Counted from the first letter of the stretch, positions 50,626 through 60,989 are shown. The stretch: 64,000 nt of DNA from Chitinophagales bacterium (GCA_017303835.1 JAFLBI010000001.1:1302001-1366000), one strand, 5' to 3'. The notes: generated by a model from the sequence alone, not told the origin. A program made the numbers and translations.

Positions 50626-51540
50626 CTATAACCAAAGATTATTGGGGTATTCACCGGAACCAACCAATTGATTGATACTGGCCTGAACACCTGGCGCATC
50701 TTCCTTATAGGTTACACCAAACCACTGTGAAGTGGTAGGAACTACTTTTACTTTACCAAGCTGATGATTAATGAAATAATTCACCACAAAAGGAATAAAG
50801 AACTCAGCCTTAGGGTCTTTGAAGTTACGCTTCAGGAAAGCCTGAAACTGCTCCTCACACAAAGCAAGAATATTGGGATGAAAACAGAAGAAATTCATGC
50901 TCACTGCACTATCTGCAGAAACAGGATAAATACCTGACTCATCTTCATACACCACTTCACCTTCTTCGTTGCGGTAAATCTTGGTACGCTCATGAATGGA
51001 TTCCAGCAATTGGTCTGCACTCACCTCACATACACCTCTACTCACGCTACCATTTTCACTCAAAGTATTTTTCAGGTAGTAGCCAATGATGCTATATAAT
51101 TGCTCATTGCATTCATTATTGAGAAAATTTGCAGCTTTTGCAAATGCATCACGACCATAAAAATCATCCGCGTTGATCACTGCAAATGGCTCATTCACTT
51201 TACCCTTGCAACAAAGCAATGCATGACCGGTTCCCCAGGGCTTTACCCTTGTTTCTGGAATTGCCCAACCTTCCGTGAATTTGTCCAGACTCTGAAATAC
51301 ATAATCAATCTGAATCTTATCGCTGAATTTTGGCTCGATTGCTTGTTTAAAACTTTCTGCAAAGTCTTCGCGGATAATGAAGACCACTTTACCGAATCCG
51401 GCACGTATGGCATCATAAATGGAATACTCCATAATGGTTTCTCCGCTTGGCCCAAAAGATTGGGTTTGCTTCATACTGCCGTAGCGACTGGCCATACCAG
51501 CAGCCAGAATCACCAGTGTTGGTTTCGTTGTTTGACTCAT
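50626..51540 (-). CDS. Sugar-phosphate nucleotidyltransferase family protein
   Basis: 304 residues from the ATG at 51540. That start is preceded by a rare strong Shine-Dalgarno GGGAGG. The NTP_transferase signature is VILAAGMASRYGSMKQTQSFGPSGETIMEYS, with VINADDFYGRDAF as the metal-binding Asp segment. It probably makes an NDP-sugar from a sugar-1-phosphate; base and sugar are not decidable. Divergent from the PLP-enzyme gene, whose ATG lies 2 bp beyond this promoter's -7 box. Confidence 0.85.
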   Translation of the reverse strand: MSQTTKPTLVILAAGMASRYGSMKQTQSFGPSGETIMEYSIYDAIRAGFGKVVFIIREDFAESFKQAIEPKFSDKIQIDYVFQSLDKFTEGWAIPETRVKPWGTGHALLCCKGKVNEPFAVINADDFYGRDAFAKAANFLNNECNEQLYSIIGYYLKNTLSENGSVSRGVCEVSADQLLESIHERTKIYRNEEGEVVYEDESGIYPVSADSAVSMNFFCFHPNILALCEEQFQAFLKRNFKDPKAEFFIPFVVNYFINHQLGKVKVVPTTSQWFGVTYKEDAPGVQASINQLVGSGEYPNNLWL

Positions 51541-51558
51541 CTTTGCCTCCCGATTCGG

Positions 51559-51566
51559 CAAATATA
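51559..51566 (-). promoter_or_regulatory. -7 box of the nucleotidyltransferase gene
   Basis: TATATTTG on the minus strand, 18 nt before the ATG, followed by GGGAGG (51546-51551). It almost abuts the start codon of the divergent gene. Confidence 0.65.
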
Positions 51567-51568
51567 GG

Positions 51569-52450
51569 ATGCAGCATCAATTGGCAGACCATATCAGGAT
51601 TAATACATGCTTAAGTCTCTCTAAAAGAGGCGTTTATACAGATGTTTTGCGCCTGGACGAACTACATCCGGTTATCAGTGGCAATAAATGGTTCAAATTG
51701 CGCTACTATCTGGAAGCGGCTAAACAGCATGGATGCAGGGAAATCATCACTTTCGGCGGCCCCTATTCCAACCACATTGCGGCTACGGCACTTGCTTGTA
51801 AAATAGCAGGCTTATCTGCATCTGGTTTTATACGCAGTTATCAACCCCTTGAAACCCCAACCCTCACATCGGCCTCAGCACTAGGTATGCAATTCAGCTT
51901 TCAGGAACCAAGATCCTATGATGCCCTGAAATCCAATTTTCAGCCAACGCCAAATCAGTACCTGATTCCAGAAGGCGGCTATGGTGCTTTGGGTGTAAAA
52001 GGCGCTGTAAGCATTTGGCAACATATTCCTCAGGACTCATACACGCATATCATTTGTATGGTTGGTTCGGGCACAACGCTGGCGGGATTAATAAACGGTG
52101 CACCTGAAAAAACTCAGGTCATTGGTATCAGCAGCATGAAAAACAATACCAGTTTGCAACAAGAAATCGCTGCATTATTGCCTGCTGAATTAGATACACG
52201 CATACAGTTAATCCATGAGTATCATTTTGGCGGATATGCCAAGCATACACCTGAGTTGATCGCATTTATGACAGACTTATGGAATAAAGATCAGCTACCA
52301 TCAGATATTGTCTATACTGGTAAACTGTTTTATGCCGTGCATGATCTAATACTAAAAGCTTATTTCCCACCACAATCCAAACTACTGCTGATACATACTG
52401 GCGGCTTACAAGGAAATGCCTCTCTGCCTGCAGGCGCACTCCCTTTCTGA
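51569..52450 (+). CDS. PLP-dependent enzyme, D-cysteine desulfhydrase/ACC deaminase family
   Basis: 293 residues, fold type II PLP enzyme. The Lys that binds PLP is in VISGNKWFKLRYYLEAA. TFGGPYSNHIAATALACKIAGL and MVGSGTTLAGLINGA (phosphate loop) are typical. Likely a D-amino acid or D-cysteine lyase; ACC deaminase cannot be excluded by eye. Confidence 0.88.
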   Translation: MQHQLADHIRINTCLSLSKRGVYTDVLRLDELHPVISGNKWFKLRYYLEAAKQHGCREIITFGGPYSNHIAATALACKIAGLSASGFIRSYQPLETPTLTSASALGMQFSFQEPRSYDALKSNFQPTPNQYLIPEGGYGALGVKGAVSIWQHIPQDSYTHIICMVGSGTTLAGLINGAPEKTQVIGISSMKNNTSLQQEIAALLPAELDTRIQLIHEYHFGGYAKHTPELIAFMTDLWNKDQLPSDIVYTGKLFYAVHDLILKAYFPPQSKLLLIHTGGLQGNASLPAGALPF

Positions 52451-52455
52451 AACTG

Positions 52456-52463
52456 TATATTTG
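52456..52463 (+). promoter_or_regulatory. -7 box 3 nt before the next ATG
   Basis: TATATTTG, full consensus, ends 3 nt before the ATG at 52467. If the box is centred at -7, transcription starts on the A of the ATG. Confidence 0.6.
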
Positions 52464-52466
52464 GGT

Positions 52467-53240
52467 ATGCAGATCCGCTATTGCCTTATTTGCTTTTTAT
52501 TGATCTCTTTCAGTACTTGGGGACAAGAGACCCTGCCTGATTTTACTTTGGAAACAGTACCGGCAAAAGGGTATCGTATCAGCTGGCAAAACCCTTTCGG
52601 CAAAAACTTGAAACAACTGAGTGTTCAAAGAGCTGTTGGCAATAAAACAGGATTTGCTACTATCTTCTCTACTAACTCGCCCCAATTACCGGAAAACGGA
52701 TTTATTGATCGCCCGCCCGGACTGTTCAAGAAGTATTACTACCGCATCTTTTACGTGTTGAATGGAGATCAGTATTTTTTTACCACACCCAAAGCTGCTT
52801 TACAGCAATTATTTGAGCCGGATAAAAAAGGAATGATTCATATATGGATGAAGGGCAAACTGATCAGAACATTACCCTTTCATCATTTTAAAAGCTGGAA
52901 GGATTCTGTATCGCGCAATCCAAGGTTAGAAATATTGGCAAAAGGGCCTGGCGAAATTGAATTGCTGCAGGAAACAGAAAATGGCGTCAACAATGCTAGT
53001 GGTAAGATTAGTATTAATGCGGATGGCCATGTTGAAATCAGGCTAGGCAGTGCTGTCATGGATTATCAATATCGCTTACTATTCAAAGACAATAAGGGAT
53101 TGATCATCCTTCAACTTGATAATATCAATTCCCCAATATTGATTGTAGAAAAAACAAATTTCATGCAAGCAGGTAGTTATTACTACGAGCTGTATGAGAA
53201 TATGCATTTAATAGAGAAAAACAGCATCACAATCCGCTGA
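52467..53240 (+). CDS. Secreted protein with a fibronectin type III-like segment
   Basis: 257 residues from the ATG at 52467, which begins a signal peptide (MQIRYCLICFLLISFSTWG). The upstream in-frame ATG at 52416 lies inside the previous gene. GYRISWQNPFGKNLKQLSVQRA and a KKYYYRIFYVLNGD segment look like a fibronectin type III-like beta-sandwich (about 30-105). The rest is not recognised. Its 3' end overlaps the convergent lipB by 14 nt. Confidence 0.65.
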   Translation: MQIRYCLICFLLISFSTWGQETLPDFTLETVPAKGYRISWQNPFGKNLKQLSVQRAVGNKTGFATIFSTNSPQLPENGFIDRPPGLFKKYYYRIFYVLNGDQYFFTTPKAALQQLFEPDKKGMIHIWMKGKLIRTLPFHHFKSWKDSVSRNPRLEILAKGPGEIELLQETENGVNNASGKISINADGHVEIRLGSAVMDYQYRLLFKDNKGLIILQLDNINSPILIVEKTNFMQAGSYYYELYENMHLIEKNSITIR

Positions 53241-53940
53241 TATGACATTGAAAAACGGCTTGAAAATGTGTCAGCACTTTCTGCTTTACTTCTTCCATGG
53301 GTACTGTATGACCCAATTCTTTCTCTAAAGAAGTTACCGCCTTATCCTGAATACCACAGGGAACGATATAATCGAAATAGCGCAAATCAGTATTGATATT
53401 GAATGCAAAACCATGCATGGTAATCCACCTGCTGCACTTGATACCCATGGCGCAGATTTTTCTTTCCTTTCCTTTGATATCCGGATCCAACCAAACACCT
53501 GTTTCACCACTACTACGCGCACCCTTCAATCCATAATCTGCCATGGTTAGAATGATCACTTCTTCCAAACTACGCAGGTACCAGCCTAAATCCGTTTTGA
53601 ATTTATCCAAATCAAGAATGGGATAGCCCACCAATTGTTCCGGACCATGAAATGTGATATCACCACCACGATTGATATGAAAATACTCAATGCCCCTTTC
53701 TGCTCTCTCCGCTTCGCTGATCAGTACATGTTCTTCTTTACCACTTTTACCCAAGGTGTACACTGGCGAATGCTCTACAAAAAGTAAATGATGCTGGGTA
53801 TCAACCTGTTTTACATCGCTTTGGGGCGATATAAATGCAGCCTGCTTCAGGTCAACATTCTGCTTCAGTAATAGCTCCTGATAATCCCAGACTTCTTTAT
53901 AAGATTTGTGGCCTAAATCCTGAAAAATCACTTCCTGCAT
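53227..53940 (-). CDS. lipB: Octanoyltransferase
   Basis: 237 residues from the ATG at 53940. It moves octanoyl groups from ACP onto lipoyl domains, such as that of OdhB in this window. Motifs are NRGGDITFHGPEQLVGYPILDL, and KICAMGIKCSRWITMHGFAFNI (catalytic Lys is in GIKCSRW; Cys in PCGIQDKAVTSL). TACATTTG ends 4 nt before the ATG. Divergent from rluD. Confidence 0.95.
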   Translation of the reverse strand: MQEVIFQDLGHKSYKEVWDYQELLLKQNVDLKQAAFISPQSDVKQVDTQHHLLFVEHSPVYTLGKSGKEEHVLISEAERAERGIEYFHINRGGDITFHGPEQLVGYPILDLDKFKTDLGWYLRSLEEVIILTMADYGLKGARSSGETGVWLDPDIKGKERKICAMGIKCSRWITMHGFAFNINTDLRYFDYIVPCGIQDKAVTSLEKELGHTVPMEEVKQKVLTHFQAVFQCHISGL

Positions 53941-53944
53941 GCTG

Positions 53945-53952
53945 CAAATGTA
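53945..53952 (-). promoter_or_regulatory. -7 box of lipB, 4 nt before the ATG
   Basis: TACATTTG on the minus strand, full consensus, followed by CAGC and the ATG: predicted leaderless or nearly so. Confidence 0.6.
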
Positions 53953-53971
53953 CACTCTGCAACAATGCACT

Positions 53972-53979
53972 TACTTTTG
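53972..53979 (+). promoter_or_regulatory. -7 box of the RluA-family gene, 4 nt before the ATG
   Basis: TACTTTTG, full consensus, followed by CGCC and the ATG at 53984. It decides for this ATG over an in-frame ATG at 53939. Confidence 0.6.
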
Positions 53980-53983
53980 CGCC

Positions 53984-55042
53984 ATGCTGGACGAAGAGAA
54001 AGACGGGCTTTTGGAAGAATCGCCCGATGAACTATACGAACGAAAGACCTTTAAAGTAGATAAGGGTCAGGAGCCGCTACGCATCGACAAATGGGTACAG
54101 ATGCGCATGGAAGGTGCTACCCGTAACAAGATTCAACAAGGTATTGATGCTGGTTTTCTGACCGTAAACGGAAAAATTGTTAAGAGCAATTATAAGGTTC
54201 GTCCGGGCGATGAGATTTTACTGATGAGCCTCATCAATCCGGAGCATACCGAAGTAAGGCCCGAGCAGATGAACTTGAATATCGTGTATGAAGATGCCGA
54301 TATCATGGTGATCAATAAGCCACCGAATATGGTGGTGCATCCGGGTGTGGGCAATTATACAGGGACCCTCCTGAATGGTGTGGCCTGGCATTTACTGCAA
54401 CAAAATCCGAACCTGGATGAAGAATCCCTACCACGTTATGGCTTGGTGCACAGAATTGATAAGAACACTACCGGATTAATAGTATTAGCCAAAACAGCTG
54501 ATGCGGCTGCTCACTTAGCCAAACAGTTTTTCAACCATACGGTGAACCGAAAATATGCTGCACTGGTTTGGGGTAATGTGGAAGAAGATCAGGGTACCAT
54601 CAACGCGCATATTGCACGGCACCACCAGTTCAGAAAAATGTTTGCAGCTTATCCGGAAGGTGAAACGGGTAAGCATGCCATTACCCATTACTCCGTTATT
54701 GAAAGATTCCATTACGTGAGTCTGGTAGAATGTGTCTTAGAAACAGGCCGTACCCACCAGATTCGTGTACACATGAAACATATTGGCCACACATTATTTA
54801 ACGACTGGGAATATGGTGGCGACCGCATCCTGAAAGGCACTGTCTATACTAAATACAAACAATTCGTGGACAATTGCTTTGCAATCTGTCCCAGATGTGC
54901 TTTGCACGCCAGAACACTAGGCTTTATCCATCCACGTACCAAAGAGCCCATGCATTTTGAAGCACCACTGCCCGAGGATATGCAGGGCGTTATTGATAAA
55001 TGGCGTAGATATTTCGCGCACAAAGGTGGTAGCGAGGAATAA
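53984..55042 (+). CDS. RluA/RluD-family 23S rRNA pseudouridine synthase
   Basis: 352 residues. An acidic N-terminus is followed by an S4 RNA-binding domain (about 25-85, [31 protein letters not shown]) and the synthase domain, with the catalytic Asp in [18 protein letters not shown] (about 160), KYAALVWG, and [20 protein letters not shown]. Probably RluD-like, modifying helix 69, but the exact target is inferred. Confidence 0.93.
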   Translation: MLDEEKDGLLEESPDELYERKTFKVDKGQEPLRIDKWVQMRMEGATRNKIQQGIDAGFLTVNGKIVKSNYKVRPGDEILLMSLINPEHTEVRPEQMNLNIVYEDADIMVINKPPNMVVHPGVGNYTGTLLNGVAWHLLQQNPNLDEESLPRYGLVHRIDKNTTGLIVLAKTADAAAHLAKQFFNHTVNRKYAALVWGNVEEDQGTINAHIARHHQFRKMFAAYPEGETGKHAITHYSVIERFHYVSLVECVLETGRTHQIRVHMKHIGHTLFNDWEYGGDRILKGTVYTKYKQFVDNCFAICPRCALHARTLGFIHPRTKEPMHFEAPLPEDMQGVIDKWRRYFAHKGGSEE

Positions 55043-55049
55043 GCTCACC

Positions 55050-55057
55050 TATATTTG
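55050..55057 (+). promoter_or_regulatory. -7 box of bioB
   Basis: TATATTTG, full consensus, 20 nt before the ATG. No clear -33 element and no BirA-type operator recognised. Confidence 0.6.
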
Positions 55058-55077
55058 TTCCATCAAACACAAAGATT

Positions 55078-56076
55078 ATGTCTGCTGATATTCGTAATAA
55101 CTGGAGTATTGAAGAAATTCAATCTATCTATAACACCCCACTACTTGAATTGGTATTCCGTGCTGCAAGTCTGCACAGAAAGTATAATGATACTGCTGAA
55201 GTACAGGTTTGTACTTTACTGAGTATCAAAACAGGCGGCTGTTCTGAAGATTGTGCCTATTGCCCGCAAGCTGCACGCTATAGCACTGGTGTGGATGTGC
55301 ATGCTTTGATGAAGAAAGAAGATGTACTTGAGTACGCAGCTAAAGCAAAAGCAGCAGGTTCTACCCGTTTCTGCATGGGTGCTGCCTGGAGAGAAGTAAG
55401 AGATAATCGCGACTTCGATCGCGTTTTGGATATGGTGAAAGGTGTGAATGAAATGGGCATGGAAGTATGCTGTACTTTGGGTATGCTGACTGAAGATCAA
55501 GCGAAGAAACTAGCCGATGCTGGTTTGTATGCTTACAACCACAACTTGGATACCAGCGAAGAACATTATAGCGAAATCATTACTACCAGAACTTACGATG
55601 ATCGTTTGCAAACATTAGACAATGTGCGAAAAGCAGGCGTAACCGTTTGCTGTGGTGGTATTATTGGTCTGGGCGAAACACACGAAGACCGTATCAAAAT
55701 GCTTTACACTTTGTGCACCATGCCTGAGCATCCGGAAAGTGTGCCCATCAATGCCTTGGTTCCAGTAAAAGGCACACCATTAGAGCATAACAGAAAAGTA
55801 GATGTATGGGATATGGTACGTATGATTGCGACTGCACGCATACTTATGCCTAAGACCATGGTGCGTTTGAGCGCCGGTAGAACCGATATGAGTGTGGCAG
55901 AACAAGCTTTGTGTTTTATGGCTGGCGCAAATAGCATTTTTGCCGGTGATAAATTGCTCACCACACCTAACCCAAGCTTTGAAGACGATCATCGCATGTT
56001 TGATTTGTTAGGTCTGCATCCACGTGAAGCTTTCAAAGAAGAAAAGCAATACCTGCACGAAGTGGTGCCTGCTTAA
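55078..56076 (+). CDS. bioB: Biotin synthase
   Basis: 332 residues. Radical-SAM enzyme that inserts sulfur into dethiobiotin. The Fe-S triad is in [16 protein letters not shown] (CxxxCxxC, about 50-65). [25 protein letters not shown] and RLSAGRTDM (Arg ligand of the 2Fe-2S cluster) follow. Other biotin genes are not in the window. Confidence 0.97.
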   Translation: MSADIRNNWSIEEIQSIYNTPLLELVFRAASLHRKYNDTAEVQVCTLLSIKTGGCSEDCAYCPQAARYSTGVDVHALMKKEDVLEYAAKAKAAGSTRFCMGAAWREVRDNRDFDRVLDMVKGVNEMGMEVCCTLGMLTEDQAKKLADAGLYAYNHNLDTSEEHYSEIITTRTYDDRLQTLDNVRKAGVTVCCGGIIGLGETHEDRIKMLYTLCTMPEHPESVPINALVPVKGTPLEHNRKVDVWDMVRMIATARILMPKTMVRLSAGRTDMSVAEQALCFMAGANSIFAGDKLLTTPNPSFEDDHRMFDLLGLHPREAFKEEKQYLHEVVPA

Positions 56077-56087
56077 GTTGGTACACC

Positions 56088-56627
56088 ATGTTGCGCATGA
56101 CCATTGCTGAGCAGAACATTCTTATCAGGCGATTTAGTCTGGAAGACGCTGCGCATTTATCTGATTATCTTTTGAGACTATCTGCTGCTACCCAACAAAG
56201 ATTTGCACCTCATGGATATGCGGAAAACGCCATTCAAGCTTTCTATCAACAAGACCCAAGGCTTGGCGCTTTGATTGCAATAGACACAAAGCAGGAAGCT
56301 ATCATTGGTTATGCAGCTTTCAGACAAGAAGCATTTCAACACGACTTACAACGATACACAACCTATACAGATTTACCTGCCGCAACACAGTGTATGAATT
56401 ATGCACCATCTGTTGCAGATGCATGGCAGGGAAAGGGATTGGGTAAACGCTTATTACAAGAAACCATTGCATTAGCTAAATCAGCCAATATGCAGGCACT
56501 GGTACTCTGGGGCGGAGTTCAATGCGATAATGAACAAGCCATTCAATACTATCGTAAAAATGGTTTTATTGAATTGGGTAGTTTTATACACCATGGCTGT
56601 AACCTGGATATGTATCTGCCCTTATAA
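56088..56627 (+). CDS. GNAT-family N-acetyltransferase
   Basis: 179 residues, single GNAT domain. ILIRRFSLEDAAHLSDYLLRL at the N-terminus and the acetyl-CoA loop VADAWQGKGLGKRLLQETIALAKS (Q/RxxGxG/A, about 117-140), then YYRKNGFIELGSF. The acceptor is unknown. It follows bioB by 11 nt and probably shares its transcript. An ATG 9 nt downstream could be the start. Confidence 0.85.
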   Translation: MLRMTIAEQNILIRRFSLEDAAHLSDYLLRLSAATQQRFAPHGYAENAIQAFYQQDPRLGALIAIDTKQEAIIGYAAFRQEAFQHDLQRYTTYTDLPAATQCMNYAPSVADAWQGKGLGKRLLQETIALAKSANMQALVLWGGVQCDNEQAIQYYRKNGFIELGSFIHHGCNLDMYLPL

Positions 56628-57647
56628 GCCCAATGCTTTACCCCCTCTGTCGAGGTTGATGGAGAATTGATGAAAAGTATTGCGCTGATAAAAGCCCGTT
56701 GCATAACGAATATGCAATCGCTTCAATAACAGACCAACACCCATCGTGAATCCGTTTAAGCCATAGGATGCATTGAATACATTTAAATCATTTCTTCGAA
56801 GAAAATTATAGCCTGTATTGATCTCGAGCTTTTCACTCGGAAAAAATTGTGCTGACAAAATCAAATGGCTCATCAGCTTTCGGCCGAATGATGGCTTTGC
56901 TGTGTTACCCTCAGCTTCATTGAAACCAGGATCGTTGTAGTAGATATTGAAGCGCTGTAGCTGATGTGCTGTTAATGAAAATTGCAAAGGTGCTTGCGCT
57001 AATTTTTTAGTGATGCCCAATTGAATATCGAATGGCATTTCCTCTTTTGCCCCACCTGGTGCATAGGTACTGATTTGCGTTCCCAGATTTCTTACCAAAA
57101 ATGCAGCCTGTAACAAACGAGTAGTATCACTAAACAAAACACTGATATCTGCCGCTATTCCTGATGCACGATACTGCCCATAATTGGAATGCACGTATTT
57201 CAAACTAGTGCCCAGCCACCAGTGTTCTTTATACGATTTGGATGCCATGACTTGCACCACATAATCTTGTGGGCGAAAACTGCCCAATACATTCCCTGAA
57301 ACATCCGTTTGTGTGATGCTACCATATTGCAGGTATTGTATGCCACCCGCAAGGGTGAAATCCTGCTTAGGTAGATACCAGGCTGAACTGATATTGTATT
57401 GCTGAATACCGGCTAGAAATGCGTTCATACTGGTGGCAATTTGCCCGTGCATAGATGGACGTAACAAAGCAGGTTGCTGAAAGCCCATGCCCAGATCGTT
57501 CCCACCTGCTGTAATGTTGTATCCACCAAGTGCCGCTTGTCTGGCAGAACCGGGGAGATTGAGAAAGCTGAAAACAGCATTGCCTCCCAGTGTTTGTGCA
57601 TTGGCTGTAAAAGTCCATAAAGCAATGATGATCAGAAACGAACGCAT
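56622..57647 (-). CDS. porQ: Type IX secretion system protein PorQ
   Basis: 341 residues from the ATG at 57647 (signal peptide to TANAQ). GGNAVFSFLNLPGSARQAALGGYNIT followed by GNDLGMGFQQPALL is the PorQ pattern, and the rest reads as a beta-barrel with an aromatic end (RGGKALGL is basic). PorQ is an outer-membrane part of the T9SS attachment complex and is expected to work with PorU, PorV and PorZ, none of which are here. Overlaps the GNAT gene tail by 6 nt. Confidence 0.85.
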   Translation of the reverse strand: MRSFLIIIALWTFTANAQTLGGNAVFSFLNLPGSARQAALGGYNITAGGNDLGMGFQQPALLRPSMHGQIATSMNAFLAGIQQYNISSAWYLPKQDFTLAGGIQYLQYGSITQTDVSGNVLGSFRPQDYVVQVMASKSYKEHWWLGTSLKYVHSNYGQYRASGIAADISVLFSDTTRLLQAAFLVRNLGTQISTYAPGGAKEEMPFDIQLGITKKLAQAPLQFSLTAHQLQRFNIYYNDPGFNEAEGNTAKPSFGRKLMSHLILSAQFFPSEKLEINTGYNFLRRNDLNVFNASYGLNGFTMGVGLLLKRLHIRYATGFYQRNTFHQFSINLDRGGKALGL

Positions 57648-57702
57648 AGTATAATGCGCCAAGTTAACCAAAGGATCAGAGGCTGCAAAGGCCTGAAAAT
57701 AA

Positions 57703-57732
57703 AATGTCCCCCGTTGAAACGGAGGACCTTAA
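57703..57732 (-). terminator. Terminator about 95 nt downstream of lon
   Basis: On the minus strand GTCCTCCGT/ACGGGGGAC (nine pairs, one T:G) with loop TTCA, followed by ATTTTATTTT. The 95 nt between it and the lon stop hold no ORF of note. Confidence 0.75.
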
Positions 57733-57827
57733 CCCTTAAAACAACCAACATGAAAAATTCTTGTTGATGTGCAATATTACAAGAGGATGAACATTTTGTT
57801 GCAATCCCACTAGGTTAAATTTAAACA

Positions 57828-60233
57828 TTACGGTTGTACCAATGCCAGATCCAAGACCTGTTGCATGGTTTTCACATAGTGGAATACAAGGCCTTTGATA
57901 AAGCTGCTGTCAATTTCCTCCACATCCTTTTGGTTCTGAGCACATAGGATGATTTCTTTTAAGCCGGCACGCTTGGCCGCCAACACTTTTTCCTTGATAC
58001 CACCTACCGGCAATACCTGTCCGCGCAAAGTGATTTCCCCCGTCATGGCTAGATAGGGTTTTACTTTTCTGCCTGTAAATGCAGATGCCAATGCTGAAAG
58101 CATGGTAACGCCCGCACTCGGACCGTCCTTGGGCACAGCACCCTCCGGAACGTGAATGTGCACATTATGCTTGGCCAGCTCATCCGGCTGAATGCCCAGT
58201 TTACGTGCATTGGCTTGCAAATATGTTAATGCCGTTGTAGCACTCTCTTTCATCACATTACCCAGGTTACCAGTTAGCTTTAATTCGCCCTTGCCTTCAC
58301 TCAACACTGTTTCAATGAATAAGATATCACCACCAACATACGTCCAGGCCAAGCCAACAGCCACACCCGGCATATTAGCTGTTTTATAAATCTCATTGCT
58401 GTATCTGCTGGAGCCTAAAATCTTTTCAATATCCTTAGAAGTAACCGTACGCTTTACTTTACCCTTAATGGCAAATTCTTTCGCTTCATAACGCATAATA
58501 GAAGCCAGTTGCCTATCGAGCTCACGCACCCCACTCTCTCTGGTATAATTTTCAATCAGCTTTTCCAATACCTTATCACTGATATTGAAACTCACTTTGG
58601 CCAAACCATGTGCTTCTTTTTGCTTGGGCAGCAAGTGCTTCTTCGCAATCTCTACTTTCTCTTCGATAGCATAACCGCTGAGATCAATGATCTCCAAACG
58701 ATCGCGCAATGCAGGTTGAATATTCTGCAGGTTATTCGCTGTAGCGATGAAGAGCACTTTGCTCAAATCGTATTCCAGCTCCAGATAATTATCGTAGAAA
58801 CTATTGTTCTGTTCAGGATCCAATACTTCCAGCAAAGCAGAAGAAGGATCGCCCCTGAAATCATTACCAATCTTATCAATCTCATCCAGAATCATCACCG
58901 GATTTGACGATTGCACTTTGCGGAGGTTTTGCAACACACGGCCAGGCATCGCGCCGATATAAGTTTTTCTATGACCGCGGATTTCACTTTCATCGTGTAA
59001 ACCACCCAAGCTCACACGCACATATTTTCTACCAATTGCATGTGCGATACTTTTACCTAAAGATGTTTTACCAATACCCGGAGGACCAACAAAACACAGA
59101 ATAGGGCTCTTCATATCACCCTTTAGTTTCAGCACCGCTAGGTATTCAATAATGCGGTTCTTGATTTTCTGCATGCCATAATGATCGCTATCCAGCACTT
59201 TCTTGGCATTATTCAGGTTGTAATTGTCTTCAGTGAATTCGCCCCAGGGCAGGTCCAGCATCAAATCCAAGTGATTGTACACAACAGAATAATCAGGTGT
59301 GCTCGGATGCATACGCTCGAGCTTTTCAATACCGCTTTGGAATAATTTCTTCGCGGCATCTGTCCACTTCTTCGTTTCTGCTTTCTTCTTCATCTGCGCC
59401 AGCTCACGCTCATTGCTGTCGCCACCCAATTCTTCTTTAATACTCTTGAGCTGTTGCTGCAGAAAATATTCACGCTGTTGCTTATCAATTTCGGTGCGTG
59501 TTTTAGCAGTAACCTTATCCTTCAATTCTGCAAACTGCAATTCACGCTGCAGAATATGAATCAGCCTTTCTGAACGTTTGTGCAAATCATTAATCTCTAA
59601 TAGCGATTGTTTTTCTCCAAGATCGCTGTTGAGATTGCTGCTGACGAAATTGATCAGGAAAGATGGCTGCTCAATATTGCGCAGTATGATGGATGCTTCT
59701 GTAGGAATATTCGGCGATAGCTGAATAATCTTGGATGCCAGATCTTTGATGCTGCTAACAATAGCCGCAAAATCTTCTTCATTTGTTGGCGCTTCTTCTG
59801 TAAGCAGCGATACCCTGGCTTTGAAATAAGGGTCTTCACTTACAATCTCGTGTACCTGAAAACGCTTCTTACCTTGAATGATGATGGTAGTACCACCATC
59901 AGGCATTTTGATCAGCTTCACAATCTTGGCCACCGTACCTACCGCACAGAGATCATGCACCTGTGGATCTTCCACATTGGCATCTTTCTGTGCCAGCACC
60001 CCTATCAGTTTATTCGTTTTGTAGGCATCGTTCACTGCCTTGATGCTTTTATCCCTACCCACAGTAATGGGCAATACAACACCCGGAAAAAGCACTGTAT
60101 TTCTTAAAGGAAGAATCGGTAATTCATCAGGAATCTCCATATCCTTATCCGTATCATCATGCTCATTAATGGGAATAATGGGCATAAAATCCGAATCGTC
60201 TTCTGCTCTCAGGAAAATATTCTGTTTGTTCAT
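57828..60233 (-). CDS. lon: ATP-dependent protease La
   Basis: 801 residues, type A Lon. N-terminal substrate domain (about 35-230, [23 protein letters not shown]), AAA+ domain with Walker [18 protein letters not shown] (about 375) and Walker [12 protein letters not shown], and a C-terminal protease domain with the catalytic Ser in [11 protein letters not shown] and Lys in [14 protein letters not shown]. Cytoplasmic protein quality control. Probably monocistronic. Confidence 0.97.
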   Translation of the reverse strand: MNKQNIFLRAEDDSDFMPIIPINEHDDTDKDMEIPDELPILPLRNTVLFPGVVLPITVGRDKSIKAVNDAYKTNKLIGVLAQKDANVEDPQVHDLCAVGTVAKIVKLIKMPDGGTTIIIQGKKRFQVHEIVSEDPYFKARVSLLTEEAPTNEEDFAAIVSSIKDLASKIIQLSPNIPTEASIILRNIEQPSFLINFVSSNLNSDLGEKQSLLEINDLHKRSERLIHILQRELQFAELKDKVTAKTRTEIDKQQREYFLQQQLKSIKEELGGDSNERELAQMKKKAETKKWTDAAKKLFQSGIEKLERMHPSTPDYSVVYNHLDLMLDLPWGEFTEDNYNLNNAKKVLDSDHYGMQKIKNRIIEYLAVLKLKGDMKSPILCFVGPPGIGKTSLGKSIAHAIGRKYVRVSLGGLHDESEIRGHRKTYIGAMPGRVLQNLRKVQSSNPVMILDEIDKIGNDFRGDPSSALLEVLDPEQNNSFYDNYLELEYDLSKVLFIATANNLQNIQPALRDRLEIIDLSGYAIEEKVEIAKKHLLPKQKEAHGLAKVSFNISDKVLEKLIENYTRESGVRELDRQLASIMRYEAKEFAIKGKVKRTVTSKDIEKILGSSRYSNEIYKTANMPGVAVGLAWTYVGGDILFIETVLSEGKGELKLTGNLGNVMKESATTALTYLQANARKLGIQPDELAKHNVHIHVPEGAVPKDGPSAGVTMLSALASAFTGRKVKPYLAMTGEITLRGQVLPVGGIKEKVLAAKRAGLKEIILCAQNQKDVEEIDSSFIKGLVFHYVKTMQQVLDLALVQP

Positions 60234-60356
60234 ACGCTTTGTTCAAAAGTCAAATTGACACCACAACCCGCCCTAAAGCTACGGTCATGAGGGCATAACT
60301 ACTGTCAATATTGGTGCCACAGGCTGCAAAAGGGCATTTCCAGTACAAAATGACGC

Positions 60357-60381
60357 AAAAAGCCCCGGCATATGCCAGGGC
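60357..60381 (-). terminator. Terminator of the outer-membrane protein gene
   Basis: On the minus strand GCCCTGGC/GCCGGGGC (eight pairs, one T:G), loop ATAT, then TTTTT. Confidence 0.85.
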
Positions 60382-60407
60382 CCGATTGCTTGCTCAGAAA
60401 AAATCGG

Positions 60408-60989
60408 TTATAATTTCAAGCCAATGCCTACTTGTATTTGCTGGTTACGCCATTTATCGCTATTGCCTACATCGTTGATGTTCGACATACCTGCCACATA
60501 GCGTCCATACACGCGCAGCGACTGCAGATTAAGTTGCAATCCCGCCACAGCGGCAAAATCGCCAGTCTTAAATGCTTCTTGCCCGTTCTGCAGTAAATTT
60601 TTGTTCTGATCCATAAGGATGCTGAACTGCGGACCCGCATTCAGGGTAATCAGTTTGTTAGGACTCCAACGCAGCAATAAAGGAATGGATAAATAATTCA
60701 AGCTGACATCTCGTGTTGTTAATGTAGAGGGTAAGCCCGATACATTGCTTACGAAACTACTCTTGGTTTGCGACCACAATAATTCAGGTTGAATACCCAG
60801 CTTCTTGGTAAAATCCAGTTCTGCAAATGCACCGGCATGCCAAGATGCATTAAACCCACTTTCAAATGATTGTCCATCCAGTTTGGTAGCATTCACACCC
60901 AGTTTTGCGCCAAGTCTAAATCCTTTTTGTGCCTTCAGGGCTACAGCGCCAAGTAGGAGGATGCTTAAAGACAAGAAAATTCTTTTCAT
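60408..60989 (-). CDS. Outer membrane beta-barrel protein (PorT-like family)
   Basis: 193 residues from the ATG at 60989; the signal peptide is MKRIFLSLSILLLGAVALKAQ. AAAGG-type spacing (AAAGGAAACA) lies upstream. GFRLGAKLGVNATKLDGQSF, GIQPELLWSQ, NYLSIPLLLRW and the terminal beta-strand ending VGIGLKL show an eight-stranded OMP_b-brl_2 barrel. Ligand unknown. Confidence 0.82.
   Translation of the reverse strand: MKRIFLSLSILLLGAVALKAQKGFRLGAKLGVNATKLDGQSFESGFNASWHAGAFAELDFTKKLGIQPELLWSQTKSSFVSNVSGLPSTLTTRDVSLNYLSIPLLLRWSPNKLITLNAGPQFSILMDQNKNLLQNGQEAFKTGDFAAVAGLQLNLQSLRVYGRYVAGMSNINDVGNSDKWRNQQIQVGIGLKL

Noticed and set aside
51100-51567. A 155-codon plus-strand ORF
   Set aside because: Antisense to the nucleotidyltransferase, whose motifs, promoter and Shine-Dalgarno site are clear on the other strand.
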